Assembly (NCBI GenBank): GCA_019694655.1
Contig: JAIBBN010000018.1
Coordinates: 1 to 51,802, forward strand
DNA from: Leptospirales bacterium
GTDB lineage: Bacteria > Spirochaetota > Leptospiria > Leptospirales > Leptonemataceae
Length of the DNA: 51,802 nucleotides
Direction of reading: 5' to 3'
Position 1 is the stretch's first letter. Each line of letters opens with the position of its first letter. The position numbers were made by a program, and so were the translations under genes. Below, piece after piece: positions 33,160 through 41,537 of the stretch. The notes under the pieces are model-generated. The model did not search any database. It was not told where the DNA came from and saw only the letters and a list, made by a program, of their open reading frames with translations.

Positions 33160-33975
33160 TCAATCTGATGTATACAACAGTGAGCGCATTGATATGGATG
33201 CGTTCTGAAAACCCTGCACCGGAAAGCTCAGTCGATCGCTGCTATCGCTGGCGCCGGCAACATAGAGCAACGGCCGAAAATGTTCGTCGCTGGGATGAGC
33301 CAGTCGTCCTTCCGCTCGACTGCTTGTCGCGCCGGCCAATGCGGCGATATCGCCGGCCGCCGCTCGTTCGCTGATGTAGGCGTCAAAGCTCAGGTTCCAT
33401 GCAAGCGGTCCCTGCGTATCGCTGAAGTCTGCGGCGCGCAAATTGTGCACCACATTGCCGCTGCCCAGTATCAATACGCCAAGATCGCGAAAAGGACGCA
33501 ATAGGGCGCCAAGCTCCAGGCAACGATCATGGCTCAAGTTTCGATCGAGGGCCAATTGGAAGACCGGCAGCGAGGCGTCGGGAAAAAGCCAGCGCAACAC
33601 GGACCAGGCGCCATGGTCCAATCCCCATGAATCGCTCAGTCCGGCAGCAAAGTTCTGATTGGCCAGATGCTGGGCGACGCGACGCGCCAGCTGCGGCTCG
33701 CCGGGGGCCGGATACTTCAGGGCGTAGAGTTCCTCAGGAAATCCATAGAAATCATAGATCGTCTCCGGCTGCGCCACATTGCAGAGCACCGAGGCCGGCA
33801 TCATCCAGTGAGCGCTGATGCACAGGACCGCTTGAATGCGGCCGCTGGAGCGCAGCTCTTCGCCCAGGGCGCTCCAGCAGCGGGTTATCTCGTTATCAGC
33901 GATGGCGTTGATGGGCGAGCCGTGACCGACAAATAGCGCCGGCGCACGCGGGATGAATTCGCTTTCCTCTGTCAT
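33160..33975 (-). CDS. extradiol ring-cleavage dioxygenase (DODA/YgiD-like)
   Basis: 271 residues, LigB superfamily. Metal and catalytic His positions fit 4,5-DOPA dioxygenase-like enzymes: VGHGSP near the start, ISAHW, LDHGAWSVL, and HPSDEHFRPLL near the end. GSGNVVHNL is also typical. Such enzymes open catechol rings; the physiological substrate in bacteria is usually unknown. It stands alone on the minus strand, 45 bp downstream of the FadL-type gene, whose transcript may include it. Confidence 0.9.
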   Translation of the reverse strand: MTEESEFIPRAPALFVGHGSPINAIADNEITRCWSALGEELRSSGRIQAVLCISAHWMMPASVLCNVAQPETIYDFYGFPEELYALKYPAPGEPQLARRVAQHLANQNFAAGLSDSWGLDHGAWSVLRWLFPDASLPVFQLALDRNLSHDRCLELGALLRPFRDLGVLILGSGNVVHNLRAADFSDTQGPLAWNLSFDAYISERAAAGDIAALAGATSSRAEGRLAHPSDEHFRPLLYVAGASDSSDRLSFPVQGFQNASISMRSLLYTSD

Positions 33976-34019
33976 CGGTTCGTTAGCACGCCAGGACTAT
34001 GCCTATGTTCTCACGGCAA

Positions 34020-35465
34020 TCAACGGCGAAGACTGGCAACCAGATAGATGGACAGGTTCTTCTGCTCGGCGCGCCCGCTGCCAGGTCCAATTGTCGCACG
34101 GGCGCCGCCTGACCCGAACTCGTAGACGGCATTGACGCTGATCGAGGAGTTGGCGTCGGCCAGGCCAAAGCCCAGGGTATAGGCCTGCAGGTCAATATGC
34201 TCCGATCGTTCCGCAGGGTCCTCGAGCAGCACGGGCTGGTAGAGCAGTCCCGGTCCCAGCACCACTATTCCCGAGGAGTAGATGCTTCGCAAAACCTCGG
34301 ATAACACGACTTCGTTGAATTTGATATCTTTACTATTCGCTTTGTTTGTGAAGTAGCCAAATCGAACCGAAAACTGGTCGTTCAAGAAAAACTCAGCGCC
34401 CGCTGCAATATTGGCGGTGTTGTCGCGATACTGATCGGTCTCTTCGCGATCGCGCAGTACCAGCGCGTTGGCGCCGCTGACGCTGGCGGCGGCAGTCCGA
34501 TCCCGTTGCAGGCTGAAGCCGTCGGTATAAATTACATCCATGCTGCACAAGACGCGGCTGTTGGGAAACCAAGCCACGCCGCCGCGGATCTCCGGCGGAT
34601 TGGGAATGGTCGCTACCAGATTGGGGGCGGCCAGGATTGTGCTGCCGCCGTAGGCCCAGGAAATATCGTCTTCGTCGCTTTCCAGAAAGGTGGCGCTGTA
34701 GCCCTGTCCCTGAACCGCAGTAATCGATTGTCCGGATTGCGAGCGCTCAGCGCTGGTAATGAAAAGTTTGCGGACGCTGAGCCCGAAAGAAAAAGAATCG
34801 GCCGGCATCCATTGCACGCCCAGGATCGGCAGGGCGCCGCGGACGCTGCTGCGCAACAGTCGACCGCGCGTAAAAATCCCGCCGTTCCGGCCCTCGGCAG
34901 TTACCGATTCAGCGATCCGCGAACGCTCATCGTGTAAGAGAGCGCTGATGCCAATCGCCAGTCGATCATTGATGCGCCATGACATGGCCGGCCCCAATTG
35001 CAGTGCTGTGTTGGTTTCGCTGTATTCCAGGTTGATCTGACCCAGGCTGAGCAGGACCAACGGCGATTGAATTCGATCGGACTGATCGTAGGCTTCGCCG
35101 CGCGGATTGGCCAGCACGAAGGCCAGTTGTACTTCGCCGAAATCGCGCACGGCGCCAAAGAAATTGGGAAAGTAGTTTTCGTAGTTGCGATGATAGTTCT
35201 GCCCGGGTCCAAGGGCGTTGAGGTAGCTCTTCTTGGACGAGCGATAGTTGCTCGCTGAAATGGAAAGGTAGTCGTTGTAGATAAAGGCGAGGCCGGCCGG
35301 ATTGTAGAGAGCGCCGGAGGGATCATCGCTTATGGCTACAAACGCGCCGCCCATGCCCGGCGCTCGTTCGCCGAAGAGATTCTCCACATTGTGCAGCGGA
35401 TCAGCGCTCAATTCAACCAGAGCAAGCGGCAGCAGCGCAATCGTCAGCCATCTGATAGCTTTCAT
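34020..35465 (-). CDS. OmpP1/FadL/TodX family outer-membrane transporter
   Basis: 481 residues. The signal peptide runs to about residue 21 (LVELSADPL). The plug and early strands show the family pattern: LFGERAPGMGGAFVAISDDP followed by SGALYNPAGLAFIY, which are the hallmark blocks, then repeated aromatic beta strands (for example LAIGISALLHDE and FGLSVRKLF) to a C-terminal strand. Members admit long-chain fatty acids or other hydrophobics through the outer membrane; the exact ligand is unknown. Its ATG overlaps the stop of the M48 gene as ATGA, so the two are coupled. Confidence 0.85.
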   Translation of the reverse strand: MKAIRWLTIALLPLALVELSADPLHNVENLFGERAPGMGGAFVAISDDPSGALYNPAGLAFIYNDYLSISASNYRSSKKSYLNALGPGQNYHRNYENYFPNFFGAVRDFGEVQLAFVLANPRGEAYDQSDRIQSPLVLLSLGQINLEYSETNTALQLGPAMSWRINDRLAIGISALLHDERSRIAESVTAEGRNGGIFTRGRLLRSSVRGALPILGVQWMPADSFSFGLSVRKLFITSAERSQSGQSITAVQGQGYSATFLESDEDDISWAYGGSTILAAPNLVATIPNPPEIRGGVAWFPNSRVLCSMDVIYTDGFSLQRDRTAAASVSGANALVLRDREETDQYRDNTANIAAGAEFFLNDQFSVRFGYFTNKANSKDIKFNEVVLSEVLRSIYSSGIVVLGPGLLYQPVLLEDPAERSEHIDLQAYTLGFGLADANSSISVNAVYEFGSGGARATIGPGSGRAEQKNLSIYLVASLRR

Positions 35466-36268
35466 CGTCTCTCCAATCTTCGTTTCAATTCCATGAATTC
35501 GGGGCTTCGCGTTGCGGCGCCGTGCAGCTTGTTTTCTTCCACGAAGATGGCGATCGCGGCCAGACGATCAGCAAGTCGCGGATGCGTGCGGTTCAAGCCG
35601 GCCGCGCTGCTCTGCGCGGAAACGCGTTGTAGATAACGGCCGGCGGCCTGCGGGTCATAACCGAGAGTGGCGGCATAGAGAGCGCCGGCGCGGTCTGCAT
35701 CCAGCTCCAGATCTTTCTGGCGTCCATTTTCCAACAGCGTGCGATGCAGCGCCTCCGCCGAATTGGCGACAGCCGCGCTCAAAAAGCCAGCGCCGCCCAG
35801 CAGACCGGATACAAGTTCCATCCAGCTGCCCTCGCTTTGAAAATTGCCGGCATGCTTCAAAACCACATGCGCCATCTCATGCGCCAGCACTCCAGCCAGC
35901 TCCGCCTCCGACTCCATTGCTTCAATTGCGCCGCGTGTGATGCAGAGGTAGCCGCCAGGCAGAGCAAAGGCGTTGGTATCCTCGACATCGAGAATGGCCA
36001 CATGGTACTGCAATTCCGGTCGCGCTGAAACCTGAGCCAGGGCGGCGGCCAGCAGGTTCAGGTAGCGAATCGATTGAGGGTCGCGAATGATTCCAAAGTC
36101 GCGCGCCAGTCTCGCTGTTGCCGCGCGACCGACAGTGCGTTCGCGCTGAAATTCTCGCTCACGTTCCCGATCGCGAAGCGATGCGCTGCTGCATACCGCC
36201 TGACTGAGGGCGAGGCCAACGACCAGCGCCGTCAGGCAGATTCGCCAAACTCTTGCACGACGGGTCAT
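35462..36268 (-). CDS. M48 family metallopeptidase
   Basis: 268 residues. A hydrophobic leader (8-27, LTALVVGLALSQAVC) predicts export, with a doubtful lipobox. The zinc site HEMAH (H130, E131, H134) lies in LAGVLAHEMAHVVLKH, and the third ligand Glu is in KDLELDADRAG. It resembles BepA/LoiP-type periplasmic proteases that tend the outer membrane, which fits its coupling with a porin gene. ATG 36268 is used; 117 upstream codons in the frame overlap the SH3 gene and are rejected. No TPR domain is seen. Confidence 0.88.
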   Translation of the reverse strand: MTRRARVWRICLTALVVGLALSQAVCSSASLRDREREREFQRERTVGRAATARLARDFGIIRDPQSIRYLNLLAAALAQVSARPELQYHVAILDVEDTNAFALPGGYLCITRGAIEAMESEAELAGVLAHEMAHVVLKHAGNFQSEGSWMELVSGLLGGAGFLSAAVANSAEALHRTLLENGRQKDLELDADRAGALYAATLGYDPQAAGRYLQRVSAQSSAAGLNRTHPRLADRLAAIAIFVEENKLHGAATRSPEFMELKRRLERR

Positions 36269-36272
36269 CCGA

Positions 36273-36773
36273 TCACTGCTCCTGCGGCAGACGTGCGCCA
36301 AGAAAGCGAGCCAGCGCCGCCGAATCGTACTGTTGCTCTTCGATCCATTGCACGGCCGAGAAATCATACTCCGCCGGCGCTCCGCGCAGGCGCAATCCGA
36401 CTGCGCTGCGTTGCAGCCCGCGCGCCGCCACTGTCTCGACAACATCCGATGCCCGTCGACGCGGCGAGCGCCGCGAATCTTCGCTGCCCTGCAGTTCAAG
36501 GCGCACGCGGCTGGGCGGGTACTCGGACAGGAAGAGGCGCGAAACATAGCCGCTCCGTCCTTCATAGCGAACGCGCAAGAAAAGGCCGCTTTCGCCAATC
36601 TGCTCCAGCTGTGCGCCAAGGGGCAGGCGGCTTCCGGCGTTGGCTGGCGCCTCCGGATTCAGTCGCGCGGCAGGGCTGGCCACAAACCATTGCCGGGCAT
36701 TCAAGCCGGCTGCTACGCAAATCAGCAGCAACAGGGAAGCAAGCCAGAACAGGCGCAGAGAATGGCCGGACAT
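36273..36773 (-). CDS. membrane-anchored SH3b-like protein
   Basis: 166 residues. One membrane segment (about 7-25) and then an SH3b-like region with GAQLEQIGESGLFLRVRYEG and RSGYVSRLFLSEYP. The rest is basic and has no motif. Third SH3b protein in the window. Start uncertain: ATG 36773 puts the membrane segment first; GTG 36833 would overlap the transketolase gene by 17 nt. Four bases separate it from the M48 gene, so they are probably cotranscribed. Confidence 0.66.
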   Translation of the reverse strand: MSGHSLRLFWLASLLLLICVAAGLNARQWFVASPAARLNPEAPANAGSRLPLGAQLEQIGESGLFLRVRYEGRSGYVSRLFLSEYPPSRVRLELQGSEDSRRSPRRRASDVVETVAARGLQRSAVGLRLRGAPAEYDFSAVQWIEEQQYDSAALARFLGARLPQEQ

Positions 36774-36816
36774 TGCAGAAGAACGGCGCCCTTTCCTGTG
36801 CAGTTCAAGGAAAAAA

Positions 36817-37749
36817 TCAAGCAAGCGCTTCACGAACGGCGGCGGCGATGTTAGCGGCGCGCAGGCCGTAGTGGTCCATCAGCGCGTCCGCCGACCCGCT
36901 CTGACCGAAGGTATCGCGCATGCCAATGCGAATGACGCGAACCGGCGCTTGCTCGGAAAGCAGTTCGGCAACGGCGCCGCCCAGGCCGCCCAGGATATTG
37001 TGCTCCTCGGCAGTGATGATCAGGCCAGTCAGCTTTGCATAGCGAATCAAGAGCTCGGAATCCAGGGGCTTGATCGAGGCCATGTTGATCACTGCAGCCT
37101 CGATGCCGCCGGCCGCCAGTTCCGCGGCCGCCTGCAGCGCCTCGTGGACCATAACGCCACAGGCGACAATTGTCGCCTGCTTGCCCTCGCGCAGCACTTC
37201 GCCCTTGCCTTCGCGAAATTTGTATTCGCCGGCATGCTCAATCAGCGGCACTGCTGCGCGACCGGTGCGTACATAGCAGGGGCCTTTGATTTCAGAGAGT
37301 CGCTGTACAACCTGGATCGTCTCGTTGAAGTCCGCCGGACAGATTACGGTCATGCCTGGAATGGCGCGCATCAGTGCAAAGTCTTCGATGCACTGATGGC
37401 TGGCGCCATCCTCGCCCACTGTGATGCCGCCGTGGGAGGCGACCAGTTTTACGTTGAGGCCCGGATAAGCCACGGAATTGCGCACAATTTCCCAGGCGCG
37501 ACCGGATAGGAACATGGCAAAGCTTGAGGCAAAAGGCGTAAGACCGGAGAGCGCCAGGCCGGCAGCAACGCCAACCAGATTCTGCTCGGCCACGCCGACA
37601 TTGAAAAAGCGTTCCGGGAATTCTCTGGCAAACTTGTGCGTGCGCGTGGATTCAGAGAGGTCGGCGTCCAGAACGACGACATCCTTCCGCTCACGGCCCA
37701 GCTGGAGCAGCGCTTCTCCGTAGCCGTCGCGCGTCGCTTTTCTTTCCAG
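36817..37749 (-). CDS. transketolase C-terminal subunit, CTG start
   Basis: C-terminal half of a split transketolase (pyrimidine-binding plus C-terminal domain), about 310 residues. The catalytic Glu is E55 in GVAEQNLVG, followed by [22 protein letters not shown] and [18 protein letters not shown]. The first canonical start (GTG 37593) begins within the catalytic GVAEQ motif, which is impossible. The frame stays open upstream and reads [14 protein letters not shown], then [12 protein letters not shown], the expected N-terminus. The only start in phase with a ribosome site is CTG 37749 behind GGAGGA. No N-terminal transketolase subunit gene is in the window. metK lies 27 bp upstream. Confidence 0.85.
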   Translation of the reverse strand: MERKATRDGYGEALLQLGRERKDVVVLDADLSESTRTHKFAREFPERFFNVGVAEQNLVGVAAGLALSGLTPFASSFAMFLSGRAWEIVRNSVAYPGLNVKLVASHGGITVGEDGASHQCIEDFALMRAIPGMTVICPADFNETIQVVQRLSEIKGPCYVRTGRAAVPLIEHAGEYKFREGKGEVLREGKQATIVACGVMVHEALQAAAELAAGGIEAAVINMASIKPLDSELLIRYAKLTGLIITAEEHNILGGLGGAVAELLSEQAPVRVIRIGMRDTFGQSGSADALMDHYGLRAANIAAAVREALA

Positions 37750-37756
37750 AGTTCGG

Positions 37757-37762
37757 TCCTCC
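37757..37762 (-). promoter_or_regulatory. ribosome-binding site that places the CTG start
   Basis: GGAGGA on the minus strand ends 7 nt before CTG 37749. No ATG, GTG or TTG follows it in the transketolase frame before GTG 37593. This supports non-canonical CTG initiation. Confidence 0.6.
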
Positions 37763-37776
37763 CCGGCCCCAGTCGC

Positions 37777-38937
37777 TCAGCCCTTGAGAGCTGCGGCTTT
37801 GTCGGTGCGCTCCCAGGTGAAGGTCTCGCCGCTGCGGCCAAAATGGCCGTAGGCTGCCGTGTCCTGGTAGCGACGTCCCTTCTCGGTGAGTTGCAGGGTG
37901 CGATTGATTCCGGACGGACGAAAATCGAACACACTGCGCACGCGCTTTGCAATTTCGTCGTCAGCGATTTTTCCGCTGCCGAAGGAATCGACCATAATGG
38001 AAACGGGCTCCGGAAACCCGATCGCGTAAGAAACTTGTACTTCGCAACGATCGGCCAGTCCTGCCGCCACCACGTTCTTGGCGGCGTAGCGGCACATGTA
38101 AGCGGCGCTGCGGTCGACCTTGGAGGGGTCTTTGCCGGAGAAGGCGCCGCCGCCGTGACGACCCCAGCCGCCGTAGGTATCGACAATGATCTTGCGCCCG
38201 GTGAGGCCACAGTCGCCATGCGGGCCGCCGACCACGAACTTGCCAGTCGGATTGATCAAGTAGCGGGTGTTCTGCAGCAACTCTGCCGGCAGCACCTTCT
38301 TGATGATCTGCTCAATCATCATTTCTTCCAGCTGCTTGTGCTGCAGATTTTCGCGGTGTTGTGTTGAGACGACTACAGTGTCGATACGCGCCGGCTTGCC
38401 ATCGCGGTACTCAACAGTTACCTGGCTTTTCGCGTCCGGGAGAATGTCTTTCATCGCGCCGCTATGGCGCTGATCGGCCAGAAGGTGGAGGATGCGATGC
38501 GAAAGCGTGATCGGCATCGGCATCAATTCTTCTGTCTCGTTGATGGCAAAACCAAACATCATACCCTGGTCGCCGGCGCCCTGTTCTTTGAAGAGACCCT
38601 CGCCCTCGGTTACGCCCTGCGAAATATCCGGGGATTGTTCATGGACGCGAACCATGACCTCGGCGGTATCCGCATTGAAACCAATATCATTGTGCGTATA
38701 ACCAATCTGGCGAATCACCTGACGCGCAATCTTCTCAACATCGACGCTGCTTTTGGAGGTAATCTCGCCAGCCACGCAGCAAAAGTCGGTGGTCACCAGG
38801 GTCTCGCAGGCTACCCGGCTCTTATTATCGCCGGCCAGATAGGCATCCAGCACCGCGTCGGAGATCTGGTCGCAGACCTTGTCAGGATGGCCCTCGGACA
38901 CGGATTCGGAAGTGAATAGAAAGTTTTTCAAAGACAT
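37777..38937 (-). CDS. metK: S-adenosylmethionine synthetase
   Basis: Makes SAM from methionine and ATP. 386 residues, the family length. Signature segments are [19 protein letters not shown] near the N-terminus, [12 protein letters not shown] (ATP loop), [20 protein letters not shown], and [25 protein letters not shown] about 9 nt before ATG 38937 supports the start; the longer frame upstream is rejected. Only 68 bp separate it from the divergent lipoprotein gene, leaving no space for a typical SAM riboswitch. It heads the metK - transketolase operon. Confidence 0.96.
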   Translation of the reverse strand: MSLKNFLFTSESVSEGHPDKVCDQISDAVLDAYLAGDNKSRVACETLVTTDFCCVAGEITSKSSVDVEKIARQVIRQIGYTHNDIGFNADTAEVMVRVHEQSPDISQGVTEGEGLFKEQGAGDQGMMFGFAINETEELMPMPITLSHRILHLLADQRHSGAMKDILPDAKSQVTVEYRDGKPARIDTVVVSTQHRENLQHKQLEEMMIEQIIKKVLPAELLQNTRYLINPTGKFVVGGPHGDCGLTGRKIIVDTYGGWGRHGGGAFSGKDPSKVDRSAAYMCRYAAKNVVAAGLADRCEVQVSYAIGFPEPVSIMVDSFGSGKIADDEIAKRVRSVFDFRPSGINRTLQLTEKGRRYQDTAAYGHFGRSGETFTWERTDKAAALKG

Positions 38938-39005
38938 GCTCAGGTTTCCTGATTGCCGCCAACTATGGCGAATCTGATACGATTTTTCCAGCGACTCGAA
39001 CGTCA

Positions 39006-40115
39006 ATGAAAATGTCCCACTCAAACTGGCGGAACCGGAGCGGCTGGCTGGCAGCGCGCAACATGATGCTTGCGGCGGCGGCGCTGCTTTCTTCGGCTTG
39101 CAGCTGGGCTGGCTACCTGGGACAGGCAGGTTGCGGCCAGGCCAGTATTCTCTGGCGTCGGACGCCGATTGACCGCGTTCTGCAATCGACCGACTTATCT
39201 CAGACGGATCGCGAGGCCCTGCTCTTCGTGCAAGAGGTGCGTCGCTTTGCCATTGAGCGCCTTGGGCTGCGCGCCGGTCAAACCTACACCCAGATCTCGC
39301 GCATCGATCGCGAAGCGCTGGCCTGGAACGTAAGTGCGGCCCCGGAGCTGCAACTGCAGCCAGTTACGTGGTGGTTTCCAATCGTGGGTCGGATACCCTA
39401 TCTTGGCTACTTCAGTCGCGAGGAGGCCGAGGCGCGAGCCCGGCAGTTGAGTGAGGAAGGATATGATGTGCAGCTGTCAGAGGTGGCTGGATATTCGACC
39501 CTCGGCTGGTTCGACGACCCGCTTACCTCTCCGCAGTTGCGCTATTCCCGCTACTATCTGGCGTCGTTATTGATCCATGAATCAACGCACGCGACGCTGT
39601 GGTTTCCGGGTGATGTCAATTTCAACGAATCTTTTGCCTCCTTTGTGGAGCGTGAAGGCGCCAGGCAGTTTTTTGCCGAACGCGAAGGACCCGGCGGCGA
39701 TACGGCGAGGCGGATGGAGCGCGCCGCGCCGGAGAAGGCGCAGTGGCGAGCCCTTCATTTTGATTTTGCCGAGAGGTTGCGGCGCCTTTACGCCGACACG
39801 GAATTGGCCGAAGAAGTCAAGCGGACTAAAAAACGAGAGGTGTTGCTGGAATTTGTTCAGCAATCACAGAAATTGCGCGCCGGTTTCAGGGCCTTTTTGC
39901 CCGCTCCGCCGCAAATTGCAGATGTGAATAATGCTTACTTTCTTGGCTATTTGCGATATAGTTCTGGCAGCAGCTATTTTGAACGCCAATTTAACGCTGC
40001 CAACCGTTCCTGGCGCGCGTTTTTTGAGCGAATGGAAGGCTTGCAGGCGCTCAGCGCAGAGCAAAGACGCGCTCTACTGCATGACGAGCCGGCCGGCGAA
40101 CCATCCGGAATGTAG
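39006..40115 (+). CDS. predicted aminopeptidase, COG4324-type lipoprotein
   Basis: 369 residues. Signal with lipobox LSSAC (Cys32), so a lipoprotein. The zinc-like motif HESTH (H191-H195) with a distal E208 in [10 protein letters not shown] matches the COG4324 predicted aminopeptidase family. The [15 protein letters not shown] and [15 protein letters not shown] blocks are also typical. Activity and substrate are unproven in this family. It starts at ATG 39006 (another ATG is two codons later) and is divergent from metK with a 68-bp shared control region. Confidence 0.84.
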   Translation: MKMSHSNWRNRSGWLAARNMMLAAAALLSSACSWAGYLGQAGCGQASILWRRTPIDRVLQSTDLSQTDREALLFVQEVRRFAIERLGLRAGQTYTQISRIDREALAWNVSAAPELQLQPVTWWFPIVGRIPYLGYFSREEAEARARQLSEEGYDVQLSEVAGYSTLGWFDDPLTSPQLRYSRYYLASLLIHESTHATLWFPGDVNFNESFASFVEREGARQFFAEREGPGGDTARRMERAAPEKAQWRALHFDFAERLRRLYADTELAEEVKRTKKREVLLEFVQQSQKLRAGFRAFLPAPPQIADVNNAYFLGYLRYSSGSSYFERQFNAANRSWRAFFERMEGLQALSAEQRRALLHDEPAGEPSGM

Positions 40116-40205
40116 CGATCTGTTAGCGTCTATTTCAACAATTTACCTCTCTAAACCGTTCCGCAATGAAAAAGAAGGGTTAAATGAGTTGACGTCAGAG
40201 GATTG

Positions 40206-40221
40206 TTGATTTCCCGATCAA
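40206..40221 (+). promoter_or_regulatory. possible MarR operator overlapping its own start
   Basis: TTGAT (40206-40210), six bases, ATCAA (40217-40221): an inverted repeat with the arm length typical of MarR sites, ending at the first possible ATG (40221) and 3 bp before the ATG at 40225. A TGACGTCA palindrome sits just upstream. Auto-repression is inferred from position only. Confidence 0.3.
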
Positions 40222-40224
40222 TGT

Positions 40225-40665
40225 ATGGCAGCATCATCCAGTCTTCTTCTTTCCATTGGCGCCGCATATCGCGGCTCCCTGGAGATTATCAGAAAGTCGG
40301 CGGTTCTTAAAGATAAGCATTCAACCCTTGCCGTCTCCATTCTGCAGTACGTAGATCGTAATAGCGGCGTGGCGCAGGGCGAACTCGGGCGCATTTTGCG
40401 TCGCGATCCAATGACGATGAGTCAGGCGATCCGCGCCATGCAGGAGGCCGGCTGGCTGGTCAGCAAGGCCGACGCGGAAGATCGTCGTGTGAAGCGCCTG
40501 GCCGTCACCGCCAAAGGGAAAAAAGTCAGCAAAGCGATTCGCAGCAGCGAAGAAAAGCTGGCCCGGCATCTGGCCAAAGCGTGGGGTAAATCGCGCTATG
40601 AGCGCTTTCTCAAAGACCTCAATGATTACGATGGCGTGCTCAACGCAATTTCCGGCAACGGCTGA
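40225..40665 (+). CDS. MarR family transcriptional regulator
   Basis: 146 residues. Winged helix-turn-helix with LAVSILQYVDRNSGVAQGEL, RDPMTMSQAIRAMQEAGWL (recognition helix) and the wing AEDRRVKRLAVTAKGKK, whose DRRVKRL is the family wing motif. N- and C-terminal helices would dimerise. It is smaller than the 15.2-kb MarR and not a close copy. An ATG 4 nt upstream (40221) is in another frame. Regulated gene unknown; the nearest upstream gene ends 109 bp before it. Confidence 0.86.
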   Translation: MAASSSLLLSIGAAYRGSLEIIRKSAVLKDKHSTLAVSILQYVDRNSGVAQGELGRILRRDPMTMSQAIRAMQEAGWLVSKADAEDRRVKRLAVTAKGKKVSKAIRSSEEKLARHLAKAWGKSRYERFLKDLNDYDGVLNAISGNG

Positions 40666-40671
40666 GGCCGC

Positions 40672-41409
40672 TTAGCTTTTGACGTAAAGCCATTCATCCC
40701 GGCCGCTGCGATAGCGGCCGGCAATTGCATCATGCGGCGCCGCTAGCGGTCGCAGCGGCTGCGGCGGGCTTGCCAGCCGTTGCACTCGTATGATTTTCTC
40801 ATATAATAGGCCGCGCCGGCTTCCTGGCTCAGAACCATCAAACACCATCATCCCGTAGCGGCGCGCCGAGTCGGGCCTTATTCCAAGCGATCGCAAATCA
40901 GGAAACATAGCCAGATCTTGACCGCGCTCAATAGCATAGCGGCCGAAGCCGTCGGCCTCGCGGACATTGTAGCGAAGTCGGCCCCAGCTGCAGAGCTTCA
41001 AACCGGCGCATTCGTAGAAGACCAGCGCAGCTGCGGGGCCTGGCTGTAACAATTGCAGACCCTTCTGCTCTCTGCGCCGTGCGTGGCGAATCCGTTCGGT
41101 CCAGAGCGGACTCTCGCGCAGCGATTGTAGTTCTGATTGCAGTCGTTCGTGCCGCTGCTCGCTGCCCGAGGGACTGCGCAACAGGGTTTGCAGCAGGACC
41201 ATGGCTCGTTTTGCTCGCTCCTGTAAAACCGGATGGGCCTCCTGGACCGCTTGCTGCAGGGCCAGGCAGTGCTCTGCCGCCTCTTCATATCGCTGACGAG
41301 TTTGCAGATTGCTGTCGTGCAGGGATCGTGCGGCATCGGCCGTGCGCCGCGCGGCCTCGCAGGCCTCGGATATGCGTTGTTCCAGCTGGTCCAGATCCAG
41401 ACTTGCCAT
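40672..41409 (-). CDS. coiled-coil protein of unknown function
   Basis: 245 residues. The first 110 residues are charged, Glu/Gln/Arg-rich and heptad-like (LEQRISEACEAARRTADAAR), predicting a coiled coil. The second half has mixed strands (ALVFYECAGLKLCSWGRLRY, RRYGMMVFDGSEPG) without a known motif. No signal or membrane segment is seen. It lies between marR (6-bp convergent gap) and rodA, on the rodA strand, and could be read from the rodA transcript across 128 bp. Confidence 0.68.
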   Translation of the reverse strand: MASLDLDQLEQRISEACEAARRTADAARSLHDSNLQTRQRYEEAAEHCLALQQAVQEAHPVLQERAKRAMVLLQTLLRSPSGSEQRHERLQSELQSLRESPLWTERIRHARRREQKGLQLLQPGPAAALVFYECAGLKLCSWGRLRYNVREADGFGRYAIERGQDLAMFPDLRSLGIRPDSARRYGMMVFDGSEPGSRRGLLYEKIIRVQRLASPPQPLRPLAAPHDAIAGRYRSGRDEWLYVKS

Positions 41410-41537
41410 GGCGTACTTCGGCCCTCTCAGTCCTTTCTATATCGTCGGCCTCGAGACTGATCCGACTCGCGGCCCGGCTTGAGAAGGGCGGCAGCGGCGG
41501 GACACCTGTCTGCACTCTGTCCGCAGTGCAGCAAAAA

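Noticed and set aside
38938-39005. SAM riboswitch before metK
   Set aside because: The gap is only 68 bp, shared by divergent genes, and shows no SAM-I-like stem set or terminator.
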